Shown here: piece by piece, positions 51,264 through 58,141 of the stretch
How positions within the stretch are numbered: the first letter of the stretch is position 1
How the letters are laid out: each line of letters opens with the position of its first letter
Source of the DNA: Hyphomonadaceae bacterium UKL13-1
Lineage (GTDB): Bacteria; Pseudomonadota; Alphaproteobacteria; Caulobacterales; Aquidulcibacteraceae
Direction: 5' to 3'
Assembly: GCA_001602435.1 (NCBI GenBank)
Contig: CP012156.1
Span: 3,417,898 to 3,481,897 of the forward strand
Length of the DNA: 64,000 bases
The notes under the pieces: generated by a model
The model's database searches: none
Seen by the model: the letters and a program-made list of their open reading frames with translations, nothing else
What the model was told of the DNA's origin: nothing
Position numbers and translations under genes: made by a program

Positions 51264-51281
51264 CCTTGGTAACTATCAAGG
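51264..51281. promoter_or_regulatory. 18-bp palindrome, candidate TetR operator
   Basis: CCTTGGTA-AC-TATCAAGG, seven of eight positions symmetric, 41 bases upstream of tetR and about 85 bases upstream of the glycosyltransferase start. It lies in an AT-rich stretch (51224-51365) that contrasts with the GC-rich genes and must hold both promoters. Confidence 0.5.
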
Positions 51282-51365
51282 CACCAATCTGTCAATTTAT
51301 AGTTATTTAAAGTTGATATTATTGAATTGTAATTGGTTGGAAAGAAGTTTCTGCGATTTAGACCT

Positions 51366-52184
51366 ATGACAAATTTGGCATTTCCCCAGAACGAAAAGGA
51401 CTCCGGCGACGCGGTTGAGGATGTGCTTTTTCTTGATCGCCGCCAAGAAGGCCGCGCCCAAGCCTTTTTGGGGGTCCATTTTTCTGGCTTCAGCCCGCAA
51501 GATCTTCTCAGGCGCGTCGACGAAGTTGGGCGTGCCAAGCGTGCTTTCGTCTATCTCTGCACGCCCAATGTGGATCATCTGGTGCGCTTGGACAGAGAGC
51601 CGGATTTGCACGCGCTTTATGCGCACGCTTGGGCGTCTGTGAATGATAGCCGTATTTTGGAAACCTTAGCGAATCTCTCTGGTCTATCTTTACCCGCGTG
51701 CCCGGGGTCCGACCTAACGCAGGCCCTGTTTGAGACCTGTATCGATCCTGCTGAGACCGTCGTTGTGATCGGGGGCACTCAGGATATGATTGAAAGCGTT
51801 CGTGCCCGCTATGGCTTAACCGATCTGCGTTGGCATGCGCCCCCTTTCGGCTTGCGCACCAATCCAGAAGCGATGGCGGAGGCAGCAGCCTTCGTGGTAG
51901 CTAATCCGGCGCGCTTCACCTTCCTTTGTGTCGGCGCGCCCCAACAAGAAATGCTGGCCTACACAATTGCGAAACAAGGCCAAGCAGTGGGTATTGGCCT
52001 CTGCGTCGGGGCCTCCATCGACTTTTTGTCGGGCAATCGCAAGCGCGCGCCGCAATGGATGCAGCAAGCGCGCCTCGAATGGTTGTTCCGCCTGTTGGAT
52101 GAACCTCAGAAGCTGTGGCGGCGCTATTTGATTGAGGGACCTAAGATCTTTCGCATTTGGCTGGCTTGGCGCAAGCGCCGCTAA
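51366..52184 (+). CDS. WecG/TagA/CpsF-family glycosyltransferase
   Basis: A 272-residue GT26-type glycosyltransferase that usually adds ManNAc or a related sugar to an undecaprenyl-linked intermediate for a surface polysaccharide. Family parts: FVYLCTPNVDHLVRLDREPDLHALY, PACPGSDLTQALFE, VVVIGGTQDMIESVRARYG, FLCVGAPQQEMLAY and IGLCVGASIDFLSGNRKRAPQWMQQARLEWLFRLLDEP. The last motif is strongly conserved. VNDSRILETL replaces the usual acidic motif (PDGxGV), so the catalytic Asp position needs a check. The start ATG is 51366. No other polysaccharide genes are adjacent. Confidence 0.87.
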   Translation: MTNLAFPQNEKDSGDAVEDVLFLDRRQEGRAQAFLGVHFSGFSPQDLLRRVDEVGRAKRAFVYLCTPNVDHLVRLDREPDLHALYAHAWASVNDSRILETLANLSGLSLPACPGSDLTQALFETCIDPAETVVVIGGTQDMIESVRARYGLTDLRWHAPPFGLRTNPEAMAEAAAFVVANPARFTFLCVGAPQQEMLAYTIAKQGQAVGIGLCVGASIDFLSGNRKRAPQWMQQARLEWLFRLLDEPQKLWRRYLIEGPKIFRIWLAWRKRR

Positions 52185-52187
52185 AAC

Positions 52188-53384
52188 TTACAGAAAGCCG
52201 TGTTCGCCCATCCAGTCTTGGATCGTTGAAACCGCTTCAGCGACCTTGGCAGGTTGACCCAGATAATAATGCGTCGCGCCATCTATGGCATGAAAGCGCG
52301 GGGTGACTTGGGTAAAGCCCGCCTTTATCCGCGCCGCATGCGACGGCGTACACGCGTCGTCAGCCAAATTTTCCACCACCAAAGCTGGCACGGTGACATG
52401 GGCGGCACAAGCTGGCCCGTCGGCCCGGCTCTCCTCGGACCATTGCGACAGCCAAGACCTCAGACTTGAATAGCGCGCCAGATGGGCGGGGCTCATATTC
52501 ACCGTCTTTGGATCGCCCATATAGCACCAGTTTGGTCGCCTTTGGTTTGGGTCAATCGCGGGGTCTAGCCAGCGGAGGTCCGCCATGGTGCCGTGCACCA
52601 CAAAGCAATGCTCGCGATTGACCTCGCCCTGCTTCTGAAAGTCCTCCAGCCTCTGGCGCACATCGGCCGTGATGCGGGCGATGCGGTCGCGCTGGGCCTT
52701 GCGAAACATCAGCTGGAAAGCTTCTGAATAGGGTGGCTGATGAGGCGCGTCTGGCGCATAAATATCCAGGGCAGGATCGCGCTTATCCGGATTGAGCTCG
52801 TCCACAATGGCCGGGTCAATCCATTCCGACAGAGTGATCGCGCGGCTGACATGGGCGGCCAATTGCATCACCCCGTCTGCCGGGATCAGGCCCGCACCCA
52901 GAATATCGACCGGATCACCCGCAGGCGTGACCTCTATCGTCGGGTTCTCCGCTTGAGCCTGATAAAAGAGCGACAGCGACCCACCCCCTGACCAACCCGC
53001 CAGCACCACCTTCTCAAAGCCCAAGACGGTCTTGGCGTGGCGGACATAGCGGCCCAAATCAATCAGCACCTTCTCCATGATCAAGGCGGTATCATTATGG
53101 GGATAGCGCGACCCGCATGTCATGACCGGAATGCCCGCATGGGCCAAAGCAATCGGCATGGGCAGATAATTCATCGTGCCCGACGGGTGCATGAACAGCA
53201 CAATGGTCTTACATGGCGGGCCATCCTTGGGCTTTAAGAACTGCCCTTCACACAAAACCCAGTCCTGATTGCCGCCATAGGTTTCTTTGAAGCCTGACTG
53301 GTCCTGAAACATTAAGGTGACCGGCAAACGGTCGATAGGGTAACGGGTCACGATCTCGCCTTTCTTGCAACCAAGGTACGACAT
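52188..53384 (-). CDS. Alpha/beta hydrolase
   Basis: A 398-residue cytoplasmic hydrolase. The nucleophile elbow is AGWSGGGSLSLF (Ser132), the oxyanion HP is in LFMHPSGTMN, an acid in ENLADDAC and a catalytic His in DGATHYYLGQP. A 100-residue insert (about 170-280) may be a lid. The elbow GWSGGG resembles polyhydroxyalkanoate-depolymerase-like or DUF1749 families. Substrate unknown. Convergent with the glycosyltransferase and divergent from the following secreted protein. Confidence 0.8.
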   Translation of the reverse strand: MSYLGCKKGEIVTRYPIDRLPVTLMFQDQSGFKETYGGNQDWVLCEGQFLKPKDGPPCKTIVLFMHPSGTMNYLPMPIALAHAGIPVMTCGSRYPHNDTALIMEKVLIDLGRYVRHAKTVLGFEKVVLAGWSGGGSLSLFYQAQAENPTIEVTPAGDPVDILGAGLIPADGVMQLAAHVSRAITLSEWIDPAIVDELNPDKRDPALDIYAPDAPHQPPYSEAFQLMFRKAQRDRIARITADVRQRLEDFQKQGEVNREHCFVVHGTMADLRWLDPAIDPNQRRPNWCYMGDPKTVNMSPAHLARYSSLRSWLSQWSEESRADGPACAAHVTVPALVVENLADDACTPSHAARIKAGFTQVTPRFHAIDGATHYYLGQPAKVAEAVSTIQDWMGEHGFL

Positions 53385-53461
53385 AGTCTAACGCCTCGCG
53401 GGAAAGACCTCGCAGGCTTTGAGGCTTGCAGGGAGAAGCGCGCACAGGCAAGAACAATCTC

Positions 53462-54049
53462 ATGCAACGCTTTCCTTTTTTCTTTGCGCTGATGGTCGTT
53501 TTGGCAGCGGCACTGGTTGGCATCGCGGCCGCGCCCTTGGCGATGCCACAGGGCCAAGCCGTCGATGGGCGGCAGACGAATTTGGGCTGGGTGGTCGAAG
53601 GCGCAGAATTGGCGCAAGTTCGACCTGCCCCCGGCTTCCCAATCATGGCTCCACCCGGCCCAAGGGGCGACCTTGAAGGCGTGCGCATGACGGCGACCAG
53701 CGCTTTGGCCCCAGACGCCCGCTTTTCCAAAGGCGTCCGCCTCAGCTTTGGTGACGCCTTGGCCACGCATGTCGCAGGCGGTGCCACGACTGTGCGCATG
53801 ATCGTCAAGTCCACTGCACGTCTGCCCGCCAAATCCATGGCAATTGGCTTTGTCACCGAAGGCCCCGTTAGCTGGAGCGAGCAGGCCATTGGCCCTGCCT
53901 TCACCAGCGTGACTTTCACCCTACCCCCTACCAAGGCCAAGCCCCGCGCGCTGGCAATCTGGCCCAGTGTGCAAGGCGGCGAAGGCGGCATCGAAGTCAA
54001 GGCCATCATTTTCGCCAAGCCCGACGCGGCCCCCGCACTTCCGAACTAG
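53462..54049 (+). CDS. Secreted or membrane-anchored protein, unknown function
   Basis: A 195-residue protein with an N-terminal hydrophobic helix (QRFPFFFALMVVLAAALVGIAAA), either a cleavable signal or a membrane anchor. The rest is a beta-rich domain with no motif I recognise (for example GVRLSFGDALATHVAGGATTVRMIVKS). I chose the ATG at 53462 over an in-frame start 12 codons upstream. It lies 27 bases upstream of the kdsD-type gene and may be co-transcribed, hinting at an envelope role. Confidence 0.6.
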   Translation: MQRFPFFFALMVVLAAALVGIAAAPLAMPQGQAVDGRQTNLGWVVEGAELAQVRPAPGFPIMAPPGPRGDLEGVRMTATSALAPDARFSKGVRLSFGDALATHVAGGATTVRMIVKSTARLPAKSMAIGFVTEGPVSWSEQAIGPAFTSVTFTLPPTKAKPRALAIWPSVQGGEGGIEVKAIIFAKPDAAPALPN

Positions 54050-54076
54050 AAAATCCAGCACGAAAGCTTCCACCAC

Positions 54077-55039
54077 ATGAGCCAATCGCCCGCCATTGCT
54101 GCTGCCCACCGCGTTCTGGACGTGGAGATGGAGGGTCTGCGCCGCCTGCAAGCCTCCATCGGGACGGAGTTTGCCGCCATCGTCGAAAAAGTCGGCACGA
54201 TGAAGGGCCGCCTAATCTGCGCGGGCGTCGGCAAGTCTGGCCATGTGGCGCGCAAGATCACCGCGACCTTGGCCTCTACCGGCACACCCAGCCAATTCAT
54301 CCACCCGACCGAGGCCAGCCATGGCGATATGGGCATGATTGGCACGGACGATATCTTGCTGATCCTCTCCAAGTCTGGCGAAGTGCCCGAATTGTCGGAC
54401 ATGATCGCCTATGGCAAACGCTTCAAAATCCCCATCATCGCCATGACCGCCAATGCCGACTCCGTGCTGGGCAAGGCCGGCGACTATCTGATGCTCTTGC
54501 CCGATGCGCCTGAAGCCTGTGGCGAGACGCGCGCGCCGACCACCTCGACCACCATGCAGATCGCCTATGGTGACGCTCTGGCGGTTGCCCTGCTTGAGCG
54601 GCGCGGCTTCACCGCCAGCGACTTCCGCGTCTATCACCCTGGCGGGAAATTAGGCGCGATGCTGAAGTCGGTTGCCGACCTCATGCATAAGGCCGACGAA
54701 CTGCCCTTGGTGCGCGAGACCACGCCGATGATGGAAGCCCTCCTGATCATGACCGCCAAGCGCTTTGGCTGCACGGGTGTCATCGACGCCCAAGACCGCT
54801 TGATCGGCATCGTCACCGATGGCGACGTGCGCCGCAAAGCCGGGGCCGACTTCGCCCACTTGAAAGTCGGCGACGTCATGACCGCCAGCCCCATGGTCGT
54901 CAGCCCACATGCCCTTGCCGCCGAAGCCCTCGCCGAACTCAACCAATCCGGCCGCTCGGTCGTGTTTGCGGTTGATGATCAAGAGAAGCCCGTTGGAATC
55001 TTGCATTTGCATGATTTGTTGCGGGCGGGGGTGATGTAG
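54077..55039 (+). CDS. kdsD: Arabinose-5-phosphate isomerase (KdsD/KpsF/GutQ)
   Basis: A 320-residue isomerase that makes arabinose-5-phosphate for Kdo, hence lipopolysaccharide. The SIS domain (about 35-180) has GRLICAGVGKSGHVARKI, THPTEASHGD-like HPTEASHGDMGMI and LILSKSGEVPEL. Two CBS domains follow (about 200-320; LVRETTPMMEALLIM and VGDVMTASPMVVSPH). YHPGGKLGAML joins them. Length is normal. GutQ or KpsF paralogues catalyse the same reaction, so the symbol is by role. Confidence 0.92.
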   Translation: MSQSPAIAAAHRVLDVEMEGLRRLQASIGTEFAAIVEKVGTMKGRLICAGVGKSGHVARKITATLASTGTPSQFIHPTEASHGDMGMIGTDDILLILSKSGEVPELSDMIAYGKRFKIPIIAMTANADSVLGKAGDYLMLLPDAPEACGETRAPTTSTTMQIAYGDALAVALLERRGFTASDFRVYHPGGKLGAMLKSVADLMHKADELPLVRETTPMMEALLIMTAKRFGCTGVIDAQDRLIGIVTDGDVRRKAGADFAHLKVGDVMTASPMVVSPHALAAEALAELNQSGRSVVFAVDDQEKPVGILHLHDLLRAGVM

Positions 55040-55060
55040 GGGCTACCCCACCCCCACGCT

Positions 55061-55153
55061 GTCATCCCCGCCGAAGCGAAGTGGAGAGCGGGGACCTCAG
55101 GGGACCTTGCGGCACAAGGTCTGGGACTCGGCTGTGCCGTCTGGGATGACGTC
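55061..55153. repeat. 93-bp GTCATCCCCGCC...GATGAC element, copy 1
   Basis: Begins GTCATCCCCGCC and ends CTGGGATGACGTC, so the ends are inverted, with an internal GCGGGGACCTC and a shared GGTCTGGGACTCGGCTG stretch. A second copy lies at 56313-56404 and a half copy at 21779. It has the look of a REP-type palindrome family. Confidence 0.75.
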
Positions 55154-55239
55154 GTTTCAGGTTTTTCCATCTGGACCCATTTTGGTGGAAACCCTGTTTC
55201 ACCAAAACGCGTCTAGATAGAAAGCCCAACAAATGGATC

Positions 55240-55293
55240 GCGCAACAACAGTTGCGCTTGTCAGTGCGTCGACAGGCGCAACTGTTGTTGCGC
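55240..55293. repeat. 54-bp REPIN-like double hairpin, copy 2
   Basis: GCGCAAC-AACA-GTTGCGC (55240-55257) and GCGCAAC-TGTT-GTTGCGC (55276-55293), 18 bases apart. Loops AACA and TGTT are complementary, so the two halves are perfect reverse complements over 18 bases. Confidence 0.8.
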
Positions 55294-55313
55294 GCTCCTC
55301 TCCCCCCTCACCC

Positions 55314-55759
55314 ACACCCATAGCCCCGTGTGGAAAACCACCGGGGGTGCGGCTGGGTGAGGGGCCGGGGCGCGTGGTATGCGCCAAATGAGGTGGGCCA
55401 GATTAACGGACTGGCCCGGAATACGACGCAAACCGTGCGCCCCGGCTAAATAAGTCTGTGTGCTTAGGTGGTTCATGACGCCACGGGTGGTTCAAATTTC
55501 CCCCGCCTAGTTCGTAAAGGCCTCATTTTAGAAGCTTGCGCTTCCAAAACTACATAAGGCTTCCCCAAGGCGTCTCAAAGGCATCGCCTAAGTTCTTGAC
55601 CAAGGGCTTCACACGGCAGTCGGGCACAAGCACACTCGGGCATCAGGACAGCTAATCCCAATGAAACACGAGGTCGCCACTTCAACCTCGATTAATCCCG
55701 CTTACCATCCCCAACCGGTGTCGCCGCTGCAGCAACAACGCCCTCTCGTTGGAGATGGG
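55314..55759 (-). repeat. Core of the three-copy repeat, copy C
   Basis: The core, reverse orientation, most diverged of the three. It keeps the stems seen in copy A: the ten-pair GCCGGGGCGC/GCGCCCCGGC, the GGGCCAG/CTGGCCC hairpin, GGAAGC-GCAA-GCTTCT and the CGAGGT/ACCTCG hairpin. A one-base insertion relative to A and B, in the segment read as CCCGAGTGTGC, breaks any shared reading frame. Confidence 0.7.
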
Positions 55760-55805
55760 TATAAAATATCTGAGGTTTTGAGAGTGAGGATAAGTATTGT
55801 TTTAT

Positions 55806-55978
55806 GCGCTCCCCTCGCCCTTTGGGGTCGACCTATAGGTCGACAGGAAAGGGGTGAGGGCTTGTCGGGCGCAAAAGCTCATTATTCCTAGAGATTTAGA
55901 TTGGCCCATCCGCCCTCAATTATGGTGACTGCAAGCCCTCACCCCCGTCCCCTCTCCCAAAGGGAGAGGGGAGAGCGC
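55806..55978. repeat. Long inverted repeat in copy C
   Basis: GCGCTCCCCTCGCCC at the left and GGGAGAGGGGAGAGCGC at the right, with GGGTGAGGGCTTG/CAAGCCCTCACCCC inside, enclose a spacer containing GTCGACCTATAGGTCGAC, a perfect 18-bp palindrome. It corresponds to 646-802 of copy A. Confidence 0.65.
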
Positions 55979-56237
55979 TTGCGCATTAGGTTCGCGGACT
56001 GACGGGAGTTTCCATCTGGACCCATCTTGGTGGAAACCCTGTTTCACCAAAATGGATCATCGAGGATGGCCGCGACCTCTGGGACGTCAAGTGTCCGTTT
56101 TCTGCGAAAACGGATCGCGTCGCGACGCAGCAAAGCTGCGCACTTGACCACTAAGATGTCGCAAGAACAATTTCGGTAGCGGTTTGGTGAACCGGAAGGG
56201 TCACCAAACCGGGTCCAGATAAAAATCAAAATGGATC

Positions 56238-56291
56238 GCGCAACAACAGTTGCGCTTGTCTGCGCGTCTACAGGCGCAACTTTTGTTGCGC
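56238..56291. repeat. 54-bp REPIN-like double hairpin, copy 3
   Basis: GCGCAAC-AACA-GTTGCGC (56238-56255) and GCGCAAC-TTTT-GTTGCGC (56274-56291), again 18 bases apart. The two loops are mismatched, unlike copies 1 and 2. Confidence 0.8.
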
Positions 56292-56312
56292 GCTCCTTCC
56301 TCCTCGAACCTT

Positions 56313-56404
56313 GTCATTCCCGCCAGAGCGAAGCGCAGGGTGGGGACCTCATCAGATTTTGCAGCACAAGGTCTGGGACTCGGCTGCGCCATCGGGGATG
56401 ACGT
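56313..56404. repeat. 92-bp GTCATTCCCGCC...GATGAC element, copy 2
   Basis: About 80 percent identical by eye to 55061-55153, with the same GCACAAGGTCTGGGACTCGG middle part and GGGGATGACGTCGTTTC end. Both copies flank copy C. Confidence 0.75.
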
Positions 56405-56578
56405 CGTTTCAGGGTGTTTTCGGTTTGAGCCATTTGGTGGTCTGGGGCGGTGTCGGGTTGCTTCTTTATGAAGCCAATTTAACCTAGTCGAGGATTGACC
56501 TTCCGCCATGATCGCCGCCAGATTCTGTCTGGCTTAAAAACATCATTGGATGGTCAATCAGAGCTTGTGAGGTGGCAA

Positions 56579-57004
56579 ATGGGTGCGTGTTCAAAGCGAA
56601 CTTTGGGCTTGGGTTTAATGGCGGCGGTTGGATTGGCATCGGTTTCGCCAAGTCAGGCGCATGCAGCGTCGCCTAAGGCCGCATCGTTTGAGTTGACGTT
56701 TCTCAAGGCAAGTGAGGGCAATGTTGCGTCACTTTGCCAATTCATCAAAGAGAATTGGTTCGAGATGGACAGGATCGCTGTCGAACAGGGCCTGATGACA
56801 GAGTATCGGTTTTTGCGCTCAACGGGGGCTGATCCGGATTGGGATGTTCTGGTTATCGTTGGCTATCCCAATGTGGATGGCTATTCCGGCATCACCAAAG
56901 AGTTTGAGGCCATAAGGGCTGCCCACACCACCGTGCCCGTGAATGGCAAGACCTTGCGGCAATTGGGTACGATTGTATCCAGCAGAAGACTTGTGCCGGG
57001 GTGA
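56579..57004 (+). CDS. Small secreted protein, possible ABM/NIPSNAP-like fold
   Basis: A 141-residue protein. A signal peptide (TLGLGLMAAVGLASVSPSQAHA) is followed by a compact domain of about 105 residues: SFELTFLKASEGNVASLCQFIKENWFEMDRIAVEQGLMTEYRFLRS and WDVLVIVGYPNVDGYSGI. The alternating strand-helix pattern suggests a ferredoxin-like ABM or NIPSNAP-type fold, an impression only. I chose the ATG at 56579, with GAGGTGG six bases upstream. It converges with dapB with 22 bases between stops. Function unknown. Confidence 0.65.
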   Translation: MGACSKRTLGLGLMAAVGLASVSPSQAHAASPKAASFELTFLKASEGNVASLCQFIKENWFEMDRIAVEQGLMTEYRFLRSTGADPDWDVLVIVGYPNVDGYSGITKEFEAIRAAHTTVPVNGKTLRQLGTIVSSRRLVPG

Positions 57005-57026
57005 CGGAAATCTCGCTTGCCGCCCC

Positions 57027-57833
57027 CTACAACCCCAACACATCCGACATGGCATAGAGGCCGGGGCTTTGGCCTGCGGCCCAGCGGGCGGCGGCCAGTG
57101 CGCCTTTGGCAAAGATGGCGCGGTTGAGGGCGGAATGGCTGAAGCGGATGACTTCATCCTCGCTGGCAAACATCACTTCATGCTCGCCAATAATGCCGCC
57201 ACCACGGGCGACGGCATAGCCGATCTCGCCCGCTTTGCGGGCAGCAGTCACGCCGTGACGGTCATAGACAGCAATCTCGGTGTGAGAAACCCCGCGGCCA
57301 TCGGCGGCGGCTTGGCCCAGCATCAAGGCGGTGCCTGAAGGTGCATCGACTTTCCGGCGATGATGGGCTTCGAAGATTTCGATATCCCAATCCGGCCCTA
57401 AACGTTCAGCGGCCTGTTTCACAAGGCCCATCAATAAATTGATGCCGAGCGAGAAATTGCCACTGCGTACGATGCAGAAGTGCTGGGCGGCTTCGGCGAT
57501 CTGGGCTTCTTGGGCAGGCTCAAACCCCGTCGTGCCCAGCACGATGGCCTTCACGCTGGTGGCTTTGAGGGCGCTCAGTGCCGCGAGCGAGGCCGCAGGT
57601 GTGGTGAAGTCAATCCAGACTTGGGCGGTCTTGGCTGCTGCAAGCGGGCTATCGACACAAGATACGCCCAAAGCTTCCCCGCCCGCCAATAGGCCCAGAT
57701 CGCTGCCCAGTGACGGGCTGCCCGCCCGCTCACTGCCGCCAACAAGTTGAAGGCCCGCGTCGTCGCCTGCTGCGGCGATCAAAGCCCGACCCATGCGACC
57801 GGCCGCCCCGGCTATGGCTAGTTGAATGCTCAT
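57027..57833 (-). CDS. dapB: 4-hydroxy-tetrahydrodipicolinate reductase
   Basis: A 268-residue enzyme of lysine and diaminopimelate synthesis. The NAD(P) site is IAGAAGRMGRALIAAA at the N-terminus; VLGTTGF, the catalytic region FEAHHRRKVDAPSGTALMLG with its His and Lys, and VARGGGIIGEHEVMFA follow. Length is normal. It stands alone, divergent from the TonB-dependent receptor. Confidence 0.95.
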   Translation of the reverse strand: MSIQLAIAGAAGRMGRALIAAAGDDAGLQLVGGSERAGSPSLGSDLGLLAGGEALGVSCVDSPLAAAKTAQVWIDFTTPAASLAALSALKATSVKAIVLGTTGFEPAQEAQIAEAAQHFCIVRSGNFSLGINLLMGLVKQAAERLGPDWDIEIFEAHHRRKVDAPSGTALMLGQAAADGRGVSHTEIAVYDRHGVTAARKAGEIGYAVARGGGIIGEHEVMFASEDEVIRFSHSALNRAIFAKGALAAARWAAGQSPGLYAMSDVLGL

Positions 57834-57863
57834 GCTCCACCGATAGTCTGAGCGGGGTCAGGG

Positions 57864-57880
57864 ATGCAAGGGCCTTGCAT
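57864..57880. promoter_or_regulatory. 17-bp palindrome upstream of dapB
   Basis: ATGCAAGG-G-CCTTGCAT, perfectly symmetric around one base, 31-47 bases upstream of the dapB start. It could be an operator or a small hairpin in the dapB leader. No regulator is assigned. Confidence 0.4.
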
Positions 57881-58059
57881 GTCCGCGCTCGACCAGCGGC
57901 GGAAGGCCAGTCCGCACGGTGAGGTTTTCGACCGGGATTGCCCTCACCACGACCTACCCGCGCGTTTAGAATGGCGCCTCACGCAATTGTGACGGAAAAG
58001 TGGCAATTACATGACATTTTGCCTGTTTCGTGTTGGCAGTGCCTGTGTCAGTTGGACGA

Positions 58060-58076
58060 TGCAAACTAAGTTGCGA
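58060..58076. promoter_or_regulatory. TGCAA/TTGCG repeat upstream of the TonB receptor
   Basis: TGCAA-ACTAAG-TTGCG lies about 66 bases upstream of the receptor start. It resembles the Fur-like site at 44340 (TGCAAACGACTTGCA) but the second half is imperfect and the spacer one base longer. Confidence 0.25.
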
Positions 58077-58141
58077 ACCCTGCCTCTTCCGGCGGGTATT
58101 CGCATAGGTTGCATAATTCTCTTCCCGGGGGCTATCCAGTA

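Larger units (their letters stand above)
55165..56225 (-). repeat. Mosaic intergenic repeat, copy C (whole element)
   Basis: Third copy, reversed relative to copy A, in the 1.5-kb gap after kdsD. Order from left: a TTTTGGTG/CACCAAAA hairpin (about 55182-55207), a 54-bp double hairpin, the core (55314-55759), a long inverted repeat (55806-55978), and the palindromic TTGGTG/GAAAACGG module (about 56010-56225). The outer parts are more diverged from A than those of copy B. A second 54-bp hairpin and a second 92-bp element follow. The last stretch, 56405-56578, holds only GATTGACC/GGTCAATC arms (56493 and 56552) near the next start. Confidence 0.8.
57834..58141. other. 308-base divergent gap between dapB and the TonB receptor
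   Basis: No gene is seen. It contains a 17-bp palindrome (57864-57880), a TGCAA/TTGCG repeat (58060-58076) and AT-richer stretches (for example AAAAGTGGCAATTACATGACATTTT) that probably hold the receptor promoter. The receptor transcript may have a long leader. Confidence 0.6.
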
